DNA from: Hofstenia miamia
Taxonomy: Eukaryota; Xenacoelomorpha; Acoela
Reading direction: 5' to 3'
Assembly (NCBI GenBank): GCA_004352715.1
Contig: SCFE01000054.1
Span: 2,046,531-2,110,530 of the forward strand
Length of the DNA stretch: 64,000 nt
Shown here in pieces: positions 50,338 through 61,210 of the stretch (position 1 is the first letter of the stretch; each line of letters begins with the position of its first letter). Below the pieces are notes generated by a model that worked only from the letters and a program-made list of their open reading frames with translations, was not told the DNA's origin and ran no database searches. A program made the position numbers and the translations under genes.

Positions 50338-51153
50338 GGTGGTACACAGCACTACCTTAGAACTGCATAATGAAAAGTGACAGATGTTAGTATAACACTG
50401 TAAAAAATTGTCCAAAGTATGATAAATCAGTCCTAATCATGCGAATATCAATGATAAATGTTTCATATCCCGGTGTAGACGAAGAAAAGTGTATATGACG
50501 ACATTTTCTCTAGTGAATCTGATTCTTTATAAAGTGATTTATCAAAAGTTGTATTGATACTGATTATTCCGTTAATCTGCAGCTCATACTGCAACATAGT
50601 AAATGATCTACATTACAGCTTCTAGCATCATTGCTTCTCATATCATATCATGACATGACTGTTGAGAGCAAGGTATCATTATATAATCAACTATGGAAGA
50701 TCTATCAATATTAACAATTACCGTACTTTTTATGAATAAGACATTTGGAGCAGCATTCTACTACATGGATAAATACTTCTGCTATCAATAGCAGTGTAGC
50801 TGCAAATTTTGATCTATCACAGGTTTTCAGTAACAACAGGGCTGTAGCCATGAAATGTAGCGCGATAATATCCAAGAAGTTTGCAGATTTATAATAGAGT
50901 TAAAGATTAAAATACTATTTTCTATATATTGCAAATATTTCGGCAGAAGTATATTAAATTTTAAAATATCATTTGCAAGAAAAAAGGAAAAAGGGAGGGA
51001 AATATAGAGTGTTATTTTTAAAGTAGAATGAATGTTACTAATGGAAACCTTTCTTGTACTTCTTTCGATAAAATCAATATTAGCTCTTATACACAGCCTA
51101 AGAAAAATATTAAATTAAATATTAATTTGTTTTCGTCTAGAACATGTGTTTTT

Positions 51154-51160
51154 TATAAAT
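51154..51160 (+). promoter_or_regulatory. Possible TATA box
   Basis: TATAAAT lies 33 bases before the ATG at 51193. That spacing would leave a leader of only about 5-15 bases, so it is only a weak proposal in such an AT-rich genome. Confidence 0.25.
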
Positions 51161-51192
51161 ACATGTCTATTTGTTAACGACATCCCATAATC

Positions 51193-53044
51193 ATGTTGCT
51201 CACGATCTTAATGCTTAGCCTATTTTCTATAATATATTGTAATGCGAAGATTATCTCACACAGACATGTATCAGACGGAATAGTAGCCAGTTCAATTAAA
51301 AGAATCACAAATTGTATTTATTCTATTCATGCAGACAAATCCTGGACATATGAAAGTCCACCATTCTTGTGCAAAAATCAAGAAGAAAACGAAGTTGTAG
51401 TAAAACTTACTATTGCTAAAGAAATTCATTATGAAACGTATATCATAACGAAAGTAGACTTTGAAATCATCGATATTGTAGTGAAGAACTATAGTGATAT
51501 CATTATTTCGTTCGTATTGCCTATAAAATCCGAAGTGATTTTTAGACATTTTAATGAAAAACAAAATTTTACTAAATGCAATTTCTCTTCACCATCAGGA
51601 ATGGTATTACATCTGGAAGAAGTAACTTGCATTGGCACGCCTTTCAATGAAAGAATAGGTGTCATAGCCTACCACGTCTTTCTCAATGAAGAAATTTCGT
51701 ATACCACATGTTGTATTAGTTCTGTACCCTTGTCCAACATAGAATTGATGTGGACCAAAAATTCGATTCTTTATGTGAATTTCTCTTCTTCTAAGTATGA
51801 AACTTCTCGTGAATACGCACTATCAACCAAAGCTTACGGGAATAAATGGAAGTTTCAAACTGCCAAAGAAGGTTTTAATGTCTTGCACTTAAATCTTTCA
51901 GGCAGCGTACGAAGTGGATTCATTTTGCTTTATGTTGCAAAGCGATATGCATGCGACTATGGAAACCACAAAGGCAAGCTAGTAGACATAAGTCATTCTC
52001 CAAAGCCATTCTTGTACAACCCATTCAGTGTAAGTATCAATAACATTCAGTTTTACACTACAATGAGCTTACCTCCGAGTGAGTTTTATATTTTCGGGGG
52101 TTTTTATTCAAATTTAGATGTTATTTGTTACAGAAGCAGTTTGAAGCAATTGTATATACTTTTGCGAGTTCAAAATACCAATCAATTTGCAGTTAACTTA
52201 ACAAAAGAATTCCACTTTGAAAACACACCAAGGTGCTTCTATAAGCAAAGAGTACTTCTTGGGATAGTAATTTGTGTAGAATCAAGAATAATAACTGTGA
52301 TTGATGTACCAAAATCTCTACTAAGATTAGTGTCAATCCCCTTTGAAATGCAACCAATTGAAGGCGATATATTCATAGAAGAATTGCATAGTTCCTGCCA
52401 AATGCCTTTACTCTACATTTATGGAATTGTTAACAATATAACATGCAATGAAATTTTGGAAAAGGTTGAAGACTGTCAACAGACAGGAGTCAATTTCGTA
52501 AACATTCTTCTGCGAATGTCTCTTACGAATGAATCTTGTTCAGGTCTTGCATTTTTCGCTGATAGATTCTTTGTAAACGTGTACCAACCTGAAGATGGAG
52601 TGATTAACTGTACGGAGTTATTCTTGGTTAAAAGCAGATTATACTGTAAAACTAATAAATACATTATCTACGAATTTAAGAAGATTTATCTTGAAGGTTT
52701 AGCAACATATACTTCAATGGTAATAAACAAGCGTTGGTCAAATTTGCATTAGGGTCAAGGTTGGCCCATATGTAGAAATGCAGACAATAATTGTCGGTAG
52801 ATTTGATTCAGACACAGGACTTGATGCTATTTGTTTAAAACATATGAGTCATTTTTTGGCCCGATCTGAACTCTCTACATTCATGGGAGTTGAGCTTTAT
52901 TATTTGACCCATTATACAGTTACTGACTTTATCTGTGAAGCAGACGAAGCATCCGTCCAAATACTAGATGTGAATTTTGATGGAAATGACGACTTCCTCT
53001 GTATCATAAACAATCAAGTACACCTTGTTCTTAACAAAATATAA
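51193..53044 (+). CDS. Secreted protein with C-terminal FG-GAP/VCBS-like repeats, one frameshift
   Basis: The ATG opens a hydrophobic signal peptide (MLLTILMLSLFSIIYC), so the product should enter the secretory pathway. The first frame runs 519 codons to a stop at 52750-52752. A second frame, open from 52727 to 53044, continues in protein-like fashion. It contains GRFDSDTGLDAICLK and VQILDVNFDGNDDFLCI, two DxDxxxD-type calcium-binding signatures of FG-GAP/VCBS repeats. The frames overlap by 26 bases, so one indel (or assembly error) explains the split; the product would be about 615 residues. There are at least eight N-glycosylation sequons (NFS, NFT, NLS, NLT, NIT, NES, NCT) and many cysteines, and no C-terminal membrane segment. 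It has no introns. The central 450 residues match no family I know. The strand and start are well supported; the function is unknown. Confidence 0.7.
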
Positions 53045-53088
53045 AAAACATTAAATCTCTTTACCCGGATCTGTTTGTTCATATCTTC

Positions 53089-53800
53089 NATAACAGATGC
53101 TGGAAATTTTGTTTTCTTTACCACAGGAACATCTTCTGGGTCTCTACACAAATATCGGCTGTTTCGCTTGTTATGCTTTTCATCAACAACAAAATTTTTT
53201 TCGTCAGAGAAAAATCGTGTCATTCCAGCTGTTCGATGTTTCAATGAAGTAACAAGGAGACTGCATCTTTCTAACCTGCTTTCTTTTTGTGCATCAGTTA
53301 ACTTTTGTCTGACTTTAAGGGTGTAACTTTTGTACTGCAAGTCTTGGTGAACTGCTCTCCTGATTTTCGCTTCGCTAACCTTCATGATGTTGGCGAGTTT
53401 TCTCATTGATGTTGTTGGGTCATCGTTAATGTGATTACGGAGGCGTGAGATAAAATGATCGTCTCGTCTTTTGTCACTGCGGACTGAATGACGCTTTCTT
53501 TTAGCATCAGATACACCTTCTTCTAAATTGTGAGCAGCGGTAATTCGATACACGGTCGACTTTGGCAGCTTTAAAAAATTCTTTATTTCTGTTGGAGTCC
53601 GCCCAGCGTCAAGTGCAATGAGGATGGCAACTCTTTTGTCGTATTCTGAGAACATAATACAATCTAAAATAACAGAAAATCTGAATAACTTAGAATAGAT
53701 GTTGTATTAATTGATCAAATAATCAAACAGATGATTTTAACTCACAATTCCTAATGAACACAGTTTAAAATAACTCTCAATTTACCTGACGCACCCTGTA
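53089..53800 (-). mobile_element. Tc1/mariner fragment: 5' end and N-terminal transposase
   Basis: The minus-strand frame from 53655 begins MFSEYDKRVAILIALDAGRT and continues with a helix-turn-helix region (LPKSTVYRI), a basic linker and a second DNA-binding unit (TSMRKLANIMKVSEAKIRRA). The start of the DDE domain follows, FFSDEKNFVVDE with the first catalytic aspartate and RNSRYL. The frame is uninterrupted up to the single N at 53089, beyond which it enters the neighbouring gene, so the residues after the N do not belong to it. The terminus, read on the minus strand, is ACAGGGTGCGTCAGGTAA, ending in TA at 53799-53800. It is the youngest-looking transposase here; the C-terminal half is missing at the gap. 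Confidence 0.75.
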
Positions 53801-54784
53801 TATATATATATCTTAGCTTCAACATGGATAAATAATTTTTACCTTGAAATTATTTTAATGGGGTCCACGAGTCAATACATTTCTATGCCGTTTCAAAGGG
53901 AAATGCTAGTTTCAGCATGTTTGCCTTATGTCTGTTGTTGCAAGTTTTCAATGTTAAAATGTCATTTGTTGTTAAAGTAAATACATGTCTTAGCTTTAAA
54001 ATGAATAAAAAATTTTAATAGGTCCCTGGATCAAAATAAAACTTTATAAACTACTTGATTTATCCTTGCTTTGTATTTTAAGGCATATTTAGAATTCAAA
54101 TTTATTAAAGTTTGAGTAAATCTGATCTGTCAATGACATACCGTCAATATTTTGTATTGAAAATCTGAATAATGTGAGTTCAATAGCAAGACACATTTTA
54201 GGAATTTATGTGAAACTACTATTGGTAAATTTAATTGGAGTTTTAGTCTCCTCCATTATCTTATTGAATTGTTCAAAGTTTGTATATAATTGAAAATTGA
54301 AAGTGTTTTTCGCCTTCCTTTAGATTATTTTTAGTAGGCATTGCGCTCAGATGTACCATTTATGGTATGGTACCACACTATGTGATGGATACCATAAAGT
54401 TATGTTAGAAAAATTTTATGGATGCCAAAATCTTAAAAATATGTCATAGCGGAAATCCATTAATTTGTTGTGACATATATAGAAAGTATACTGGCTTTCA
54501 AGAAAATTTTTAATTGAATGGATACATATTCATTTTACAAAGTTTTTTAATAAAAACAATAATAATGTGAAAAGAAATAGGATAACAACTTGCAAGATTG
54601 TTGTAAAACTTTAATAAGCAGGTTTAGTAGATAGTAAATGTTGCCACACTATTAACACATTGTTGATAATAATCGTAAGACAAATAGATGTTTAGAAAAT
54701 GTATTTGAAAAATTAATTGTCTCAGCTTGTAACTTGGTGACACGCAGAAAAACGTCTTGAAACTGAATCCATTAAACGGACTCT
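53801..54784. other. Non-coding stretch
   Basis: Begins with a short (TA)n and has no supported frame or repeat. Confidence 0.4.
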
Positions 54785-55120
54785 AACTTTTTGAGTTATT
54801 TGGTGTTGCCATTCAAGGATGTAGTTCTTTAATTCTTTGAGGCTTGTGGGATTTTTGCTCCACAAAATCCTTTAGAATCTGCCTCACAATCTCTATGAAT
54901 ACTAGATCTGGCGAATTCGGTCTCCATTACATAACTTGAATATTATAATTGGTAAAGAATTCCTTTGTCGATTTTGAGGTATGAGGGGTGGCTCCATCTT
55001 GTTCTAAGATCCATGCTATATACAAAAAAGAAATTGCATAAAATAATTATCATTTAAGAGTTACTAATTTTCCAAAAAAATTTGACAGCCTCAATATTCT
55101 TAAAGAAGAATAATTTTGAA
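54785..55120 (-). pseudogene. Tc1/mariner transposase fragment, second copy of the 24-kb repeat
   Basis: The minus strand gives EQDGATPHTSKST, FFTNYNIQVM, a stop in place of the next residue, then WRPNSPDLVFIEIVRQILKD. The alignment with 24,054-24,385 continues into the flank (GTGACAGCC versus TTTGACAGCC, then CTCAATATTCTTAA). Stops make it a relic. Confidence 0.7.
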
Positions 55121-55485
55121 TTTAAAATATAGTGTGAAAACTAATGATAGTCAAATTGTGAAAAGTGGCCACGTTTTTTATTTGAGCTAAAAGCAAATAG
55201 TAAAAATCAAACAAAATAAAACGGTTTATGTCAAAATTGGTTTCTGAATGATTCAAAATCATTCTGCAACCTAGTTAATTGCTTGCAGCATCAGTACCCT
55301 TTCAAAAAATGGTCTTTAAATTTCAGCTTGCAATTTCGCATTTGTTTTGCTAAATTCTGATGTATCCAACACGTAAATTTTCAGCATATTTTACTTAATG
55401 TCTGATATACATTTTAAACATTGGAACTATAAATGGCTAGCAAATTTTGCCCTGGCATATATATATATATACTATATATATATAT

Positions 55486-56485
55486 NNNNNNNNNNNNNNN
55501 NNNNNNNNNNNNNNNNNNNNNNNNNNNNNNNNNNNNNNNNNNNNNNNNNNNNNNNNNNNNNNNNNNNNNNNNNNNNNNNNNNNNNNNNNNNNNNNNNNNN
55601 NNNNNNNNNNNNNNNNNNNNNNNNNNNNNNNNNNNNNNNNNNNNNNNNNNNNNNNNNNNNNNNNNNNNNNNNNNNNNNNNNNNNNNNNNNNNNNNNNNNN
55701 NNNNNNNNNNNNNNNNNNNNNNNNNNNNNNNNNNNNNNNNNNNNNNNNNNNNNNNNNNNNNNNNNNNNNNNNNNNNNNNNNNNNNNNNNNNNNNNNNNNN
55801 NNNNNNNNNNNNNNNNNNNNNNNNNNNNNNNNNNNNNNNNNNNNNNNNNNNNNNNNNNNNNNNNNNNNNNNNNNNNNNNNNNNNNNNNNNNNNNNNNNNN
55901 NNNNNNNNNNNNNNNNNNNNNNNNNNNNNNNNNNNNNNNNNNNNNNNNNNNNNNNNNNNNNNNNNNNNNNNNNNNNNNNNNNNNNNNNNNNNNNNNNNNN
56001 NNNNNNNNNNNNNNNNNNNNNNNNNNNNNNNNNNNNNNNNNNNNNNNNNNNNNNNNNNNNNNNNNNNNNNNNNNNNNNNNNNNNNNNNNNNNNNNNNNNN
56101 NNNNNNNNNNNNNNNNNNNNNNNNNNNNNNNNNNNNNNNNNNNNNNNNNNNNNNNNNNNNNNNNNNNNNNNNNNNNNNNNNNNNNNNNNNNNNNNNNNNN
56201 NNNNNNNNNNNNNNNNNNNNNNNNNNNNNNNNNNNNNNNNNNNNNNNNNNNNNNNNNNNNNNNNNNNNNNNNNNNNNNNNNNNNNNNNNNNNNNNNNNNN
56301 NNNNNNNNNNNNNNNNNNNNNNNNNNNNNNNNNNNNNNNNNNNNNNNNNNNNNNNNNNNNNNNNNNNNNNNNNNNNNNNNNNNNNNNNNNNNNNNNNNNN
56401 NNNNNNNNNNNNNNNNNNNNNNNNNNNNNNNNNNNNNNNNNNNNNNNNNNNNNNNNNNNNNNNNNNNNNNNNNNNNNNNNNNNNN
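55486..56485. other. Assembly gap, exactly 1,000 N
   Basis: The left flank is (TA)n and the right flank is the TTGCATTGC repeat segment. The round length indicates a nominal gap size. Confidence 0.98.
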
Positions 56486-56552
56486 TTGCATTGCTTGTTA
56501 ATATCTTTTTCAGTAGAATAACGCCTCATTCCATTGTTATTGCAAATCAATT

Positions 56553-56589
<37 letters not shown>
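56486..56589. repeat. TTGCATTGC repeat segment followed by (TA)n
   Basis: Bases 56486-56538 match 34158-34210 with one difference. GTTATTGCAAATCAATTTG at 56536-56554 matches 33193-33211. (TA)n follows directly. Confidence 0.7.
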
Positions 56590-56595
<6 letters not shown>

Positions 56596-56779
56596 TATGT
56601 ATTGAAATACATAGAGAAAGAATATATGACAAGATATTAAAATATATCAAGGTCTTGCTAACCCTAACTCAAAGAATACTACAGCAAAGACATTTATATT
56701 AAAAAATATTTGACAAAAATTTATGGAGTACTTATTTTTTGCTTAACATATGTTATTCACAGAGAGTAGGTAATAATAT

Positions 56780-57180
56780 CAGTGAAGTAAAACGGATTTT
56801 TTAGAGACATGCTACAAAGTTGGTGTTACCCAACGGGCCACTAGGTTGAAGGAAAATTTTTACCACCCTACAAATTTTGATAAACTGACAAAGGTTATTG
56901 ATAATATCAAACCATGAAGACCGACCTATATACACCCTGTAAAATGACTGTTTGCAAATCTTGAAGTCAAGCTCGAAATTCCAGACATCGTTTCTCATGA
57001 TGAAATGCTTTTGCTTCTTTTTAAAGAACCTTCTACTACGATGTATTTCACTTAAACAGAGTCTGTTATTTTTTCTGATACTTGTTCACTTGATAAAGAT
57101 CGAACTAAATATAGTCCTAGAGAAAAACATTCTTCTGTGTGCCTACATTAGCAAAATTGCTAAATATGTCAAAAGATAGG
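56780..57180 (+). other. Possible transposase debris
   Basis: Broken plus-strand frames give TNFDKLTKVIDNIKP and DEMLLLFK. It may be the upstream part of the hAT relic that follows, or a piggyBac-like piece. It also contains CACCCTGTA near 56,930, a mariner-end-like word. I cannot decide between these. Confidence 0.25.
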
Positions 57181-57599
57181 ATAAAAGTAATTCATAAATT
57201 CTGTCCAATAGTGTCGGCAGAAGTGAAAATGTTATTTTGTTCTACAGCTGAAATTTTGGCAGACAACAAATAGCATTCAACTGTAGAACCCCTATTTAGT
57301 ATGGTTTTTTAGAATGTAATTAATAAATATTCTTTCATATTTTTTGTTTGATGTTAAAATTACATGTATGCATTTTTTAGAGACATAGCTGCACTGCACT
57401 CTTAGCAATAGGAGTCAGCATTGTTGGCACTGCACATACTTTTTATTGATTCAAGCTAAAAATAAACTTAGTGTAGCTACTCTAAAAGAGAAGGTTTACT
57501 TTATAGCACAATCTAATTATTGATGCAGACAATGAAGCCAAGTCTCTTGCCTGCTCTTATGCCTTTTTATATCCAAATAAAAAATAACGATGATGAAGG

Positions 57600-58051
57600 T
57601 AGTTTTATATCAATTGGATGGAAGACATAAGGCTGAAACAAGCACTAGATGATGCATTGAAATTTCATGAAGTTTTGGAAGATTGTTTGGCTTCTTTTCA
57701 AAAAAAGACTTTGAAAGCTATCTAATAGCTTTTCACTCTGGAAACCGGTTGTACAGAATGCACCACGTAATTTTATCGAGTTGTTAACTAAGTGAATATC
57801 AATGGTGTTAGCGCAATAGTTTATGCAGCATGCATATTGGACCCTCATGAAAGCGCGCAGAAATGAATCAGAGTGAAGTACGTGAGGCCATATCGTACAT
57901 TAAAAAATCACTCGAAACTGACATTGTTCCAGACTGGATGCAATACATGGGCATGATCCAGCCATACGTATGCTTACGAAGTTTATTTGGACGTGATTTT
58001 AAGGACGTGTCAGCTTATTCCTGGTGGAAAGGGGTCTTCGTATGGGATTAA
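57600..58051 (+). pseudogene. hAT transposase relic, C-terminal region
   Basis: Overlapping plus-strand frames read DDALKFHEVLEDCLASFQKK, then INGVSAIVYAACILDPHES, then MNQSEVREAISYIKK from 57863, then FKDVSAYSWWKGVFVWD. The order 'A-x-x-LDP', a short helical block with NxSExxEAxxYI, and a terminal WWKG motif is that of BED-finger hAT transposases. Frameshifts separate the blocks and the downstream dimerisation part is not seen. It is not linked to the MITE at 59.8 kb by sequence. Confidence 0.5.
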
Positions 58052-58500
58052 GCCCACTTTGATCGATTTTGTATAACTATTCTTGACATAGTTTGTAGTA
58101 AAATTTGTAACTTACGTGTTAAATTGTAAACAATATTTTTAAGTGTTGAATAGGACAACCCTGCATTACACTAACGTGAAACACAATTCCCATCAGAACT
58201 AGAGGTATGGACTTTTACAAGTTATGTTGCTATGGTTGTAACTAAAAATGTCCAAGATTTTCAGATGTCAACATCAGTCCATACTGTCTGAAAAAAAATA
58301 AATTTACTAATTGCAGTGTACGCCACTTTGCAGTAAGTTCATCACCATATCAAAAACAATTAATTCAATCATATTGGTTTGCTTGTTTATTTAGTTTTTG
58401 TTCATTCAATCACTAAATTTTGTCTCAATAAGAATTCTCCATTTTTAACTTTTTTGCATTTTGAGAATTTTTTTATGATATGATTTTTTTATGATTCTAT
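58052..58500. other. Non-coding stretch
   Basis: No frame or repeat is supported here. Confidence 0.4.
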
Positions 58501-58549
58501 ATTTAGAAATTTTACTTACAATTTAGAAAACTGATAAATCTCTAACTAG

Positions 58550-59020
58550 CGCCGGTAAATGTACAAAATAAAAAAAATATAAGAAAATTTTCTTTTCATG
58601 CTAGGGATATTATTGTCTTGTTGTAGTATAATCAATATTATAAAATTTGTAGCCTAGTCAAGATTTTTCAGAGATAAAATTTTGTTTTAAAATTAAATTT
58701 TTAACACTTTTGAGAAATTTCTTTAAGTTTTTTATACATTTGATTTCTTTAAGGAATTCATTCAATTGTCTTATTACATTATTTATAAACGAATATTGTT
58801 AAATTTTAGATTTATACTTGTGTATAATAAATAAACTTGTTTGAAAATTCTGGGAACTTCATGCAATTATAAGGTGGAAGTAATTTGGCAATTTTATAAA
58901 ATTTATTGGTTTATAAATGCATCTACAAGACATTATTGGCCCATTTATTTTGAATTTCAAATTTTTTAATTAGTTCTTCGCTTATGTTTGAAAGTAAAAT
59001 ACTACTATAATTAAAATGGC
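58550..59020 (-). pseudogene. LINE RT relic, post-palm region
   Basis: Near 58,930-59,020 the minus strand reads YSSILLSNISEELIKKFEIQ and NKWANN, matching the usual 'LxNLSExxxKKLExxQNxAAR' block after the RT palm. The rest is decayed AT-rich sequence. Confidence 0.45.
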
Positions 59021-59044
59021 TAATTAAAAAGAATATAGAAGTTG

Positions 59045-59170
59045 TTTAATTCGTTAGATAAAAAAAAATATGTCGCAATTGCTTGCTTGGATATTTCTAA
59101 AGCCTTTGAATCAATCATTCGCAAAATATAGTATGAGAAACTTAGGCATATAGTCTATATAAATCTCAGT
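59045..59170 (+). pseudogene. LINE RT relic, palm motif A
   Basis: The plus strand reads VAIACLDISKAFESIIRKI, then a stop, then YEKLRHI, the motif-A block of CR1/jockey-like RTs. It is in opposite orientation to the neighbouring post-palm relic, so the two are separate insertions or a rearranged one. Confidence 0.45.
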
Positions 59171-59338
59171 AAATTTTCGGTAGTATCAATATGAAAATGG
59201 AAATTAATTTTTTACTATCATGTGAACAACAAGTGTATATTTTTCTGAAAATCTAATCACTTTTCTCCATAGCTAAGGTTGAGTATGATTCAGAAATGCA
59301 GAGTAGGGTCCAGATCGATTACACTGATATGCGCTTTA

Positions 59339-59479
59339 GGCCACGGTTAGACTACGTGATTGGTAGCAAGAAAATTTAAAAGATCACGTCATATCGCAAA
59401 TTATCTAGGTAGTTAGAGGTGCGATCTTACTAATATGTGACAGATTTGGGGTGACTAATCACATAGTTTAACAGTGGCT
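59339..59479. mobile_element. Fold-back MITE, diverged second copy of the 12.5-kb family
   Basis: The left end GGCCACGGTTAGACTA is identical to the copy at 12,479, with TTA before it. The right end (TTTAACAGTGGCT) matches with differences. The central palindrome is lost, leaving 141 bp. Confidence 0.65.
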
Positions 59480-59807
59480 CAAACTCCGGTTCTGGGTACA
59501 ACAATTGTTCTAGGATGAGAACCACTTGGGAATTTCATGGGAATCGCACAATAACTTCCATGGGCATCATTATGTGAATGGAACTCCAAACTTTCTTCAC
59601 GGACAACTCCTTTGTTCCAGTTTTACTTTATTACAACTTCTTTGAAAAACATGTTTTCAAATATTTTCAATAATAACGCATTTCTGTTAATTAATATTTC
59701 ATCGAGTTTAAAGAAATTCATGAAATCTTAAAAAAGACTAGAGTTGTTAATATAAATATTAATTTCCATAATAACAATTACATTGACAATATTGAAGTGA
59801 TGCGGTT

Positions 59808-60152
59808 CAGGCTTGTCAATGAGCCGACTTTTCCAAGCTCTGCTCGGCTTGTTTAAATTTTGTGTAAATTCCACTCGGCTTGGCTCACCGCATAAAATAT
59901 TTGAATGAGGCTTGTTATAACTCTGTATTTTTTTAAAAATATTGTGATCAACTGAAGAATTTTTTACATTTCTTGAATAAGATTGTAGGAAACGCATACT
60001 GACTGCAAAAAATATGAAAAATCTCCATAATCAAATTAATTAACTGTAAACTTGCTTAGCCTAAAATAGGCTCTTTTTGGGCTCGTTGTATATCAAATAC
60101 TGTGCTCAATCTCGGCTTGGCTCGTTAGAAGCTCTGCTCGTTGACAAGTCTG
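59808..60152. mobile_element. hAT-type MITE, 345 bp, perfect 8-bp target duplication
   Basis: The termini are CAGGCTTGTCAATGAGC and, on the minus strand, CAGACTTGTCAACGAGC, 15 of 17 matching. ATGCGGTT flanks both sides (59800-59807 and 60153-60160). Subterminal GCTCGGCTTG-type words recur on both sides. It has no ORF. The intact duplication suggests a fairly recent insertion. Confidence 0.85.
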
Positions 60153-60160
60153 ATGCGGTT

Positions 60161-60817
60161 GCAGTATTATTAAATCAAGCAAAAACAGATCATTATCTGT
60201 ATTAAGCAATATGGATATTGCGTATTTTTAAATATAGTTTTAAATTTCTGTATTATGATTTGTGGGGAATATATTTGTGCAATCATTAGACTGTCATCAT
60301 GGTTTATAGCTACTCCGCATTATAATTCTAAGCGCAAATGCATTTTCAATTAGAAGTTTAGCAAATTTCATAATTTTACAAAAAACTTGATGAAATCAAT
60401 AGTTTTCTCACCGGAAAACATGGCCTTTTAAATAGGCCATGCCGGAAAATATATTCACGATTAAAATTTATCAGTTAGAGGGCGAATAAATCATATAGTA
60501 AATTTCATCCAAGTTTGGAAATGAAATGACGTAAGCAAGCAGAGTATTTTCCGTTAGAAGGCTCAAAGCTTTCTTAATAAAATTTCTTTATATGTGGGCA
60601 TGAATATTTAAAACTTGTTTCTTATTTGGTTGCGTTGCGTGAAAAATAATTTTTAGTTCTGGCATTTGCTGTAAAGAAAATGTAATAAATTTTCTATTAC
60701 TTCTAAAATGATCATCATTCAAATTTGCTCAAGATAGAGTTTACAGTCAATCCACTTAAACTGCATGTATTTGTTTGGGCGTGAATCCTTATATAAGAAA
60801 TTTTATATTATTATTAA

Positions 60818-60853
<36 letters not shown>

Positions 60854-61206
60854 GGGATTAATTGCGATTACTTGCTTAATCGGTCATTTGAAATAGCTTG
60901 CATTGAAATTTTCATTTTTAAATATCTCAATAAAGCACAACTCATGTAAAAAAAGTTATATACTTTAACCGCATAAGTAAAGTTATGTCTCAAATTTATA
61001 TTGAGTATCAATAGATATTGAAGCTGGTACGTGTGCGTACTGTTGTTTTTTGCTATTGCTCAAATCATCACATGTTATTTAGTGTTAAATTTAGGTTTTT
61101 AGTGGGCCTAAACTATTCCCAATACAAAAGAATTTTTGATTAATTCGGATTTTTTATAGCTTTGATGAAATTACAAACTAACACCACAACCAATTTATTC
61201 GTTTTC
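60161..61206. other. Non-coding stretch
   Basis: (TA)n at 60817-60854. A short palindromic word ATGGCCTTTTAAATAGGCCAT is near 60,420. No frame is supported. Confidence 0.4.
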
Positions 61207-61210
61207 TTAA

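Larger units (their letters stand above)
49053..51192. other. Intergenic stretch upstream of the secreted-protein gene
   Basis: Contains an imperfect pair of CCCACGATCCACGC-like words near 49,393 and 49,680, and a 31-bp direct repeat at 50263-50293 and 50307-50337. No frame is supported. Confidence 0.4.

Noticed and set aside
53014-53091. C-terminal 26 residues of the mariner frame past the N
   Set aside because: They are the antisense of the secreted-protein gene's last codons, joined through the N.
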